Positions 57,210 to 64,000 of a DNA stretch of 64,000 nt are shown piece by piece. The DNA is taken from positions 161,934,678-161,998,677 of the forward strand of contig NC_045438.1 of the NCBI RefSeq assembly GCF_002776525.5, read 5' to 3'. The position numbers were made by a program, and so were the translations under genes. Source of the DNA: Piliocolobus tephrosceles (taxonomy: Eukaryota > Chordata > Mammalia > Primates > Cercopithecidae). A model generated the notes under the pieces. That model searched no databases and had not been told where the DNA came from. It saw only the letters and a program-made list of their open reading frames with translations. The first letter of the stretch is position 1, and each line of letters starts with the position of its first letter.

Positions 57210-58408
57210 GTAAAACTCTGACCCATTCTTACTTCAACTTGGTTGAAACCACAGAAAAGCATATCCCATGGATAAGATACTCTCTTTTTGGTGGGGTAGC
57301 CCCTGCAGTGAAATAGCTGTGTAGGTGGCATTTACACCTGTAATTCCTGTTTTATAAGGCAAATAGATTTGCCTGTTATGTGAGAAGCAATGGAAAATGA
57401 GCAGTTTTTACTGTGTATTGAGATCTCACCTTGAAGTCACGAAGGATAATGGCTAATAAAGCTTTCGAGTGGGAGAGACTGTGCCTGAGCCAGCGTCTCC
57501 TGATGAGCTGGGCTGGGAAGTGTGTCTGCAGGAAGAATTGTCTCTGGACCGGTGATGGCTTATTAAACCTGAGGTCATACAACAGGGGCTGTCTTCAACT
57601 GTGAAGCACAAATGAAGTTGTTTGGGTTCCTCTGCCTGTGAGTCGGTGGCGTTACATGCACAACGTGGCTCTTGTTGGTCATTTACAGAGGGAGGAAGTG
57701 AGATCAACAATATTTATTCATGCCTCATTACTTCTGCCCTGCAGAAAGCCATAATCCCAACTTTATGACTGCCTTGAAGCCATTAGATTTTTTTTTTTAA
57801 ATCCGGTTTTCAGAATCTATTTTCAAAAATCTATTTGCTCACCCCACCTACATTTGGCAGAATGAAAGTTACAGAGTATAACAAGAATAAATACTCTGAC
57901 ATTTTTCTCTAAGTATACTAAAATAAACATATTGCATACTGACTGAGTTTAAATGTGGATTTTAAATATTTTAATGTTCAAACCTAAAACATCTGATTTT
58001 TAATGGTTGTAATTGGAAATAGCCTTGTGTATGAAAATCTCCTTTTTCTGTTTTTACATGAGAAAAATCTTAGAGAAAATTGAATCAATGAAGTGTGTGG
58101 ATGAGTATTGCCTATTTTTATGAGGATATTTCTTTATTCATATAGAAAGTGTGTATAAAGAATCTGCTAGGTATAATTGTGTTACAGGAAGGGTGGCCGA
58201 CTGTCTTGGCTTCCAGGAGATTGAGGAGTTAGTGTTAAAACCAGGATGAGTTGGTCACCCTGGTTAGACCTGGAGAGTCACTGATAAATAAAATATGGTC
58301 AAATAGTGGTATGGCAGTGCCTTAGGAGAAGTACTTTCTGTTTGCTTAAAGGAACACAAAGTAGGCTACCAATTTAACAAATTCCAATTTTTTTTTTTTA
58401 ATTCAATC
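57210..58408. other. Unassigned sequence
   Basis: No repeat or exon recognised. Short T runs occur at about 57788 and 58389. Confidence 0.5.
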
Positions 58409-58422
58409 TAAAAGACCCTTGA

Positions 58423-58713
58423 GACCAGGAGCTCATACCTGTGATCCCAGCACTTTGGAAGGCCAAGTGGGTGGATCACCTGAGATCAGGAGTCCAAGAC
58501 CAGCCTGGCCAACATGGAGAAACCTCATCTCTACTAAAAATACAAAAATTAGCCAAGTGTGGTGGCGGGTGCCCATAATCCCAGCTACTCAGGAGGCTGA
58601 GGCAGGAGAATTGCTTGAAACTGGGAGGCGGAGGTTGCAGTGAGCCAAGATCACGCCACAGCACTCCAACTTGGGCAAAACTCATGTCAATCAATCGATT
58701 AATCAATCAATCA
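58423..58713 (+). mobile_element. AluS-like, sense, with (ATCA)n tail
   Basis: 'cacctgtgatcccagcac', 'ggccaacatggagaaacc' and 'ggaggcggaggttgcagtg', but the first bases are altered and the last part of the right arm is shortened ('caacttgggcaaaac'), ending in an (ATCA)n tail. ctaaaagacccttg before it (58408-58421) and ctaaaacccttg after it look like a decayed target duplication. Confidence 0.88.
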
Positions 58714-58800
58714 CTAAAACCCTTGGGTGTCTTTGTGTTGCTTTGTTGAAGGTTGTACTCCAGAACAGAATCAGTATAACAGTTTGGGTGTGATTGGGGA

Positions 58801-58938
58801 ATAAAAAAGAGCAGATAAAAGAAAAAAGAGAGAAAGAGAAGAAAAGGATGAGCGGAAGGATGACAAGGAAGGAGGGAGGGAGGAAAGGAGGAAGGAAGGG
58901 AGAAAGGAGGGAGAGGGAGGGAGAGACGGAGAGAGGCA
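58801..58938. repeat. Purine-rich GA tract
   Basis: About 138 bases of nearly pure A and G with GGGA and GGAA runs; the second such tract in 2 kb. Confidence 0.9.
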
Positions 58939-59139
58939 TGCCAAGCTTTGGCAGGCAGAGTCTGTGAGACACAGCCTAGAATTTTACTCCATACACCTGC
59001 TCTTAGGAAAACATCAGCATTTTCAAAGTTCTGCAAAGGGCATTTCAGTCTTTCCAAACTCCAAAAAGCTGCGATGTGGTAGAAAGGAAGCCAGAGTGTA
59101 ATCTGCCCCATCTTCAGCTATTTCAGTTCCACAAAGACC

Positions 59140-59225
59140 CAGGTCTTGCCTGTTTCATTCAGCATCTAGATTAGCTCCCGGCATATTACAGGAGTTCAGT
59201 AAGTGTTAGTTAAATGAGTAAATAA
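59140..59225 (+). mobile_element. L2 3'-end fragment, sense
   Basis: 'gctcccggcatattacagg' and 'gttcagtaagtgttagtt', with 'aaatgagtaaataagaatg', resemble the L2 terminus. The adjacent Alu inserted at its very end. Confidence 0.6.
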
Positions 59226-59236
59226 GAATGAATCCT

Positions 59237-59536
59237 GGCTGGGCGCAGTGGATCACGCCTGTAATCCCAGCACTTTGGGAGGCCAAGGTGGGTGGATCAC
59301 TTGAGGTCAGGAGTTCAAGACCAGGCTGGCCAACATGGTGAAACCCTGTCTCTACTAAAAATCAAAAAATTAGCTGGGCATGGTGGTGCACGTCTGTAAT
59401 CCCAGCTACTCAGGAGGCTGAGGCACGAGAATTACCTGAACCCAGGAGGCAGAGGTTGCAGGAAGCCAAGTCTGTGACACTGCACTTCAGCCTGGGCGAC
59501 AAGAGTGCGACTCCATCTCAGAAAAAAAAAAAAAAG
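59237..59536 (+). mobile_element. AluS-like, sense
   Basis: A full-length Alu from 'ggctgggcgcagtggatcac' with a 14-base A tail. A duplication with one mismatch: gaatgaatcct (59226-59236) and gaataaatcct (59537-59547). Confidence 0.94.
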
Positions 59537-59547
59537 GAATAAATCCT

Positions 59548-60810
59548 GTGATTTTGTAATTTATGCCGATTACATGTTGAAAACCCCAAACTTCACAGAA
59601 CTTATGATTTATTAAATTAGCTACTTCTTACTTGCCTAAGGTTAACAACGTATTTGTATAATTTGTACACATTACAAAGTTGCTTTTTGTTGTGCCTGAC
59701 TTTCTCAGAAATATGCAGACTTATGACTTAATCTGAGTGATTACCTGAAAGTGGATACAGTGTTTAGAATAATGATGTTTACGGTTTTAGTAAAAGGTGA
59801 AAGATTTATACCATCTGTAGAGGAACCAGAGTGTATGCTTATGGTTTTAGCACACTCCACGTCACATTTGGGTCTGCAAAGGAGAGACTGTTTACTTTCC
59901 CAGACACATAAATGTATTTCAGGTGCTTGCGTGTCCACAGAAGCCACAGTTACATGCTTTGCAGTTCAGAGCCTGCTGCAGTGATGCAGTACGCAAAGGT
60001 GTTGTCCTATACAGATTCCGTGTGGGAACTGGAGGGGAGGAAGAGCATCACTCTGTGGATCACAGTTGTGACATTGTGTTTGGCATCCCTTCTATCAACC
60101 CAGTCTACTCCAATTCCACCTTTGTCTCCACTGCTGGCTGCCCAGTGCTTCCAGGCTTTCTGCCTCCTTCCCCCAAGACAGTGTCTTCAAGATGTCTCTG
60201 TGTGGTGGGGGTGGGGTGTTATAGGGGTGCGGGGGCAGAGGAAGGGGGACTGCAAAAGGATTTCTGGAGGATTTATTTTTAATGCTTATTTCAGAGCTCC
60301 CGCACTCCCAATAACTATCCTGCTGGTTATTTTGCCCACTTCTCCCAGCCCTATGCTCTGGGAGGCTAGCCTTGATTAACTGCGCCCCTGGCTCCTTCCC
60401 TGTGTAGTTCTGTTGACCTCAGTGAATGGTGGCCCTAAGCGGAGACCAGGGAACAGGAGGGGAGACGGGTCGTCACACTTCTTCCAGTTCCCTCCCTGCG
60501 TGGTCCTCACATCTCTGGCAGTGTCTGCATCCCCAACACTGCTCCTGCTGCATGGCCCCTCCGCTTAGACTGGCTTCATCGGAGCTCCAGTGCTCAATGG
60601 GCTTGGGTACCACGATCTCCATCCTTTGCCTCTTCAGTCCTAGGAGCAGTTCTACCTTTCTCCTGCCATTGGTTTCTGGGTGCTACAGCATTTCTGCTGG
60701 TCTTCTCAAACCTGTCCTCATCTAACTGAGGAATCCCTCTTCTTACTCCCTTCATTTGAGGCACCTGAAATGAATTCTCTCTCCAGGTGAGACCCTCACA
60801 CATATGCCTA
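59548..60810. other. Unassigned sequence, 1.26 kb
   Basis: No repeat or exon recognised. Two overlapping plus-strand frames of 155 and 119 codons (59912-60379; 59923-60282) share no motif with known families and lack splice or promoter context. Confidence 0.5.
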
Positions 60811-62536
60811 TTTTTTTGTGTATTTTTTTGGGGGGGGGTAAATTTTTTAAATTTATTTTTTGTACATGAACAAGTTATTTAGCAGTGATGTTTTGAGATT
60901 TTGGTGCACTCATCACCCAATCAGGGTACACTGTACCATGTTTGTAGTATTTTATCTCTCACAACCCCTCCCACACTTTCCCCTTGAGCCCTGGAAGTCC
61001 ATCGTATCATTCTTATGCCTTTGCATCCTCATAGCTTAGCTCCCACCTGTAAGTAAGAACATAAAGATGTTTGGTTTTTCATTCCTGAGCTACTTCACTT
61101 AGAATAATAGTCTCCAATTCCATCCAGGTTGCTATGAATGCCATTATTTTGTTCTTTTTATGGTTGAATAGCATTCTATGGTATATATATATATCACATT
61201 TTCTTTATCCACTCCTTGATTGATGGGCATTTGAGTTGGTTCCATATTTTTGCAATTGTGAATTGTGCTGCTATAAACATGCATGCACAAGTATGTTTTT
61301 CATATAATGAATTTTTGTCCTCTGGGTAGATACCCAGTAGTGGGATTGCTGCATCAAATGATAGGTCTACTTGTAGTTATTTCCGGACTCTCCACACTGT
61401 TTTCCATGGTGGTTTTACTAGTTTACATTGCCACCAACAATGTAAAACTGTTCCCTTTCACCACATCCATGCCAGCATCTCCTATTTTTTTTATGGCCAT
61501 TCTTGTAGGAGTAAGGTGATACCACGTTGTGGTTTTGACTTGCATTTCCCTGATAATTAGTGATGTTGAGCATTTTTTTCATATGTTTATTGACCATTTG
61601 TATATCTTCTTTTGAGATTTTCTATTCATATCCTTGGCCCAATTTTTGATGGGTTTTTTTTTCTTGCTGATTTGTTTGAGTTCCTTATAGATTCTGGATA
61701 TTAGTCTGTTGGAAGTATAGATTGTGAAGATTTTCTCCACACTGTGGGTTGTCTGTTTACTGTGCTGATTATGTCTTTTGCTGTGCAGAAGTTTTTTAGT
61801 TTAATTAAGTCCCATCTATTTATCTTTGTTTCTGTTGCATTTACTTTTGGGTTCTTGGTCATGAAGTCTTTGCATAAACCAATGTCTAGAAGTGTTTTTT
61901 GAATGTTATTTTCCAGGATTTTTATGGTTTCAGGTCTTAGATTTAAGTCCTTGATCCATCTTGAGTTGATTTTTTATAAGCTGAGAGATGAGGATCCAAT
62001 TTCATTCTTCTACATGTGGCTTGCCAATTATCCCAGCATCATTTGTTGAATAGGGTGACCTTTCCCCACTTTATGTTTTTGTTTGCTTTATCAAAGATCA
62101 GTTGGCTGTAAGTATTTGGGTTTATTTCTGGGTTCTCTATTCTGTTCCATTTGTTTATATGCCTATTTTTAAAGAGTACCATGCTGTTTTGGTGACTATC
62201 GCCTTATAGTATAGTTTGAAGTTGGGTAATGTGATGCCTCCAGATTTGTTCTTTTTGTTTAGTCTTGCTTTGGCTATGCAGGCTCTTTTTTTTGGTGCCG
62301 TATGAATTTTAGGATTTTTTTTTCTAGTTCTGTGAAGAATGATGGTGGTATTTCGATGGGAATTGCATTGAATTTATAGATTGCTTTTGGCAGTATGGTC
62401 ATTTTTACAATATTGATTCTACCCATCCATGAGCATGGGATGTATTTCTATTTGCTTGTGTCATCTATGATTTCTTTCAGCAGTGTTTTGTAGTTTTCCC
62501 TGTAGAGGTCTTTCACCTCCTTGGTTAGGTGTATTC

Positions 62537-62770
62537 CTAAGTATTTAATTTTTTTTTTTTTTTTGCAGTTATTGTAAAAGGGGTTGAGTTCTTGATTTGA
62601 TTCTCAGCTTGGTCACTGTTGGTGTATAGCAGAACTACTGATGCGTGTACATTAATTTTGTATCCTGAAACTTTGCTGAATTCATTTACCAGTTCTAGGA
62701 GCTTTTTGGATGTGTCTATTTCTTCCTGTTTTAATTTAGGAGGGTTGTATCTTTCCAGAAATGTATTCAT
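62537..62770 (-). pseudogene. L1PB ORF2 frame fused across an internal deletion
   Basis: This 77-codon minus-strand frame starts in the linker before RT (NTFLERYNPPKLKQEEID) and continues in frame with sequence from beyond the RT catalytic core (KKLLELVNEFSKVSGYKINV), so the polymerase motifs between them, including the catalytic YADD region, are gone. The junction lies at about 62712-62718. The frame ends in a K-run encoded by the T run at 62549-62565. Confidence 0.85.
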
Positions 62771-63287
62771 CTTCTCTAGGTTTTCTAGTTTATGTGCACA
62801 AAGGTGTTCATAATACCCTTGAATGATCTTTTATATTTCTGTGGTATTGGTTGTAATGTCTCCCATTTGGTTTCTAATTGAACTTATTTAGATCTTCTCT
62901 CTTCTTTCCTTGGTTACTCTCACTAATGGTCTATCAATTTTACATCTTTTCAAAGATCCAGCTTCTGGTTTTATTTATCTTTTGTAAATTTTTTTGCTTC
63001 AGTTTCATTTAGTTCTACTCAGATCTTGGTTATTTCTTTTTCTCTTTGGGGTGTGGGTTTGGTTTGTTCTTGTTTCTCTAGTTCCTTGAGGCATGACCTT
63101 AGATTGTCTATTTGTGCTTTTTCAGGCATTTTGATGAAGGTATTTAATGCTGTGAGCTTTCCTCTTAGCACTGTTTTTCCTGTATTACACAGGTTTTGGT
63201 AAGTTATGTTATTATTGTTCAGTTCAAAGAAATTTTATTTTTCATTTTGATTTCATCGTTGACCCAGTGATTCAGGAGCAGCTTATT

Positions 63288-63742
63288 TTATTTCCATGTA
63301 TTTTCATAGTTTTGAGGGTTCCTATAGGAGTTGATTTCCAATTTCATTCCACTGTGGTCTGAGAGAGTATTTGACGTAATTTCAGTTTTCTTAAATGTGT
63401 TGAGACTTGTTTTGTGGCCTACCATATGGTCTATTTTGGAGAATTTCCATGTGCTGATGAATAGAATATACATTCTGCAGTTGTTGAGTAGAATGTTCCG
63501 TAAATATGTGTTAAGTTTATTTGTTCCAGGATGTACTTTAAGTCCATTGTTTCTTTGTTGACTTTCTGTCCTGATGACCTGTCTAGTGCTGTGAGTGGAG
63601 TATTGAAGTCCCCCACTATTACTGTGTTGCCATCTATCTCATTCCTTAGATCTAGTAGTTTTATAAATTTGGAGGCTACAGTGTTAGCTACATATATATT
63701 TAGGACTGTGATATTTTCCTGTTGGACTAGTCCTTTTATCAT
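63288..63742 (-). pseudogene. L1PB ORF2 endonuclease remnant
   Basis: Two overlapping frames hold the endonuclease domain: the 63742-63431 frame with TVLNIYVANT, NTVIVGDFNTPLTALDR (intact GDFNTP motif) and INLTHIYGTFYSTTAECIFYSSAHG, then the 63473-63288 frame with KIDHMVGHKTSLN and ITSNTLSDHSGMKLEIN (the catalytic SDH motif). A frameshift near 63450 separates them. The N-terminal strands lie beyond the inserted L1. Confidence 0.85.
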
Positions 63743-63762
63743 TATATAATGTCCCTCTTTGT

Positions 63763-64000
63763 CCTTTTTATTTTTATTTTTATTTTTTATTTTTTTTTTA
63801 TTATACTTTAAGTTCTAGGGTACATGTGCATAACGTGCAGGTTTGTTACATATGTATATATGTGCCATGTTGGTGTGCTGCACCCATCAACTCGTCAGCA
63901 CCCATCAATTCATCATTTATATCAGGTATAACTCCCCAATGCAATCCCTCCCCCCTCCCCCCTCCCCATGATAGGCCCCATTGTGTGATGTTCCCCTTCC
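63763..64000 (-). mobile_element. L1PA-type 3' end, antisense, cut by the window edge
   Basis: A (TTTTTA)n-like A-tail complement at 63763-63800, then the complement of the L1PA 3'UTR: 'ttatactttaagttctaggg', 'gtgcaggtttgttacatatg', 'ccatgttggtgtgctgcacc'. It carries the same 18-bp tandem unit (63880-63897 and 63898-63915) as the L1PA at 50873. It inserted into the L1PB; the rest lies outside the window. Confidence 0.93.

Larger units (their letters stand above)
60811..63762 (-). mobile_element. L1PB-type element, antisense, with internal ORF2 deletion
   Basis: From the left it is the complement of the L1PB 3'UTR ('cactcatcacccaatcaggg', 'tcctcatagcttagctccc'), then the ORF2 C-terminus, and after a junction near 62712 the RT-upstream linker and endonuclease region (63742-63288). 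ORF2 sequence between the linker and the late RT region is missing. A second L1 interrupts it at 63763. It presumably continues beyond the window. Confidence 0.92.

Noticed and set aside
59912..60379. 155- and 119-codon overlapping plus-strand frames
   Set aside because: They overlap in different registers, have no recognisable domain, and lie in compositionally biased sequence; chance is the simplest reading.

Overview
This window is nuclear DNA of a catarrhine primate, most probably human. It carries AluS and AluY SINEs, THE1/MST and MLT LTRs, ERVL relics, primate L1 (L1PA/L1PB type), and older L1M, L2, MIR and hAT fossils. Over all 64 kb I found no convincing protein-coding exon, tRNA, rRNA, snRNA, CpG island or CRISPR. 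The stretch reads as intergenic or deep intronic sequence, and by my rough count about half of it is recognisable interspersed repeat. The repeat identities come from recognising sequence, not from a database search, so subfamily names are approximate.

Layout. 0.2-1.2 kb: an old L1 3' end and an unidentified retrocopy-like block. 1.4-8.1 kb: a nearly full-length antisense L1M interrupted by a 5'-truncated Alu and a solo THE1/MST LTR. 8.65-14.3 kb: a sense ERVL provirus lacking its 5' LTR, with broken gag, protease, RT, RNase H and integrase, an open dUTPase-like frame, and an MLT2 3' LTR. 14.3-17.1 kb: L1M 3' ends split by an antisense THE1/MST LTR and by an Alu monomer. 17.1-30.7 kb: mostly single-copy sequence with one Alu, MIR, L2, a DNA transposon, and a striking 190-bp inverted duplication. 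30.7-36.8 kb: an L1M fragment with an AluY, a second ERVL provirus in antisense, and an MLT1 LTR. 36.8-46.1 kb: mostly unique sequence with L2, MIR, hAT, an Alu, and a 154-bp direct duplication with a fold-back at its edge. 46.1-51.0 kb: two L1 insertions, each with a 5' inversion of the twin-priming kind. 51-60.8 kb: MIR, hAT, L2, MLT1, Alus and two purine tracts. 60.8-64 kb: an antisense L1PB with an internal ORF2 deletion, invaded at 63.76 kb by another L1 that runs off the window.

The coding remnants all belong to retroelements. They once supplied L1 ORF2 endonuclease/reverse transcriptase and ERVL Gag-Pro-Pol-dUTPase, and nearly all are broken. The most interesting structures are the two short, nearly identical local duplications (20.7/21.9 kb inverted; 40.3/41.5 kb direct), which look like templated insertions from replication template switching rather than like transposition.
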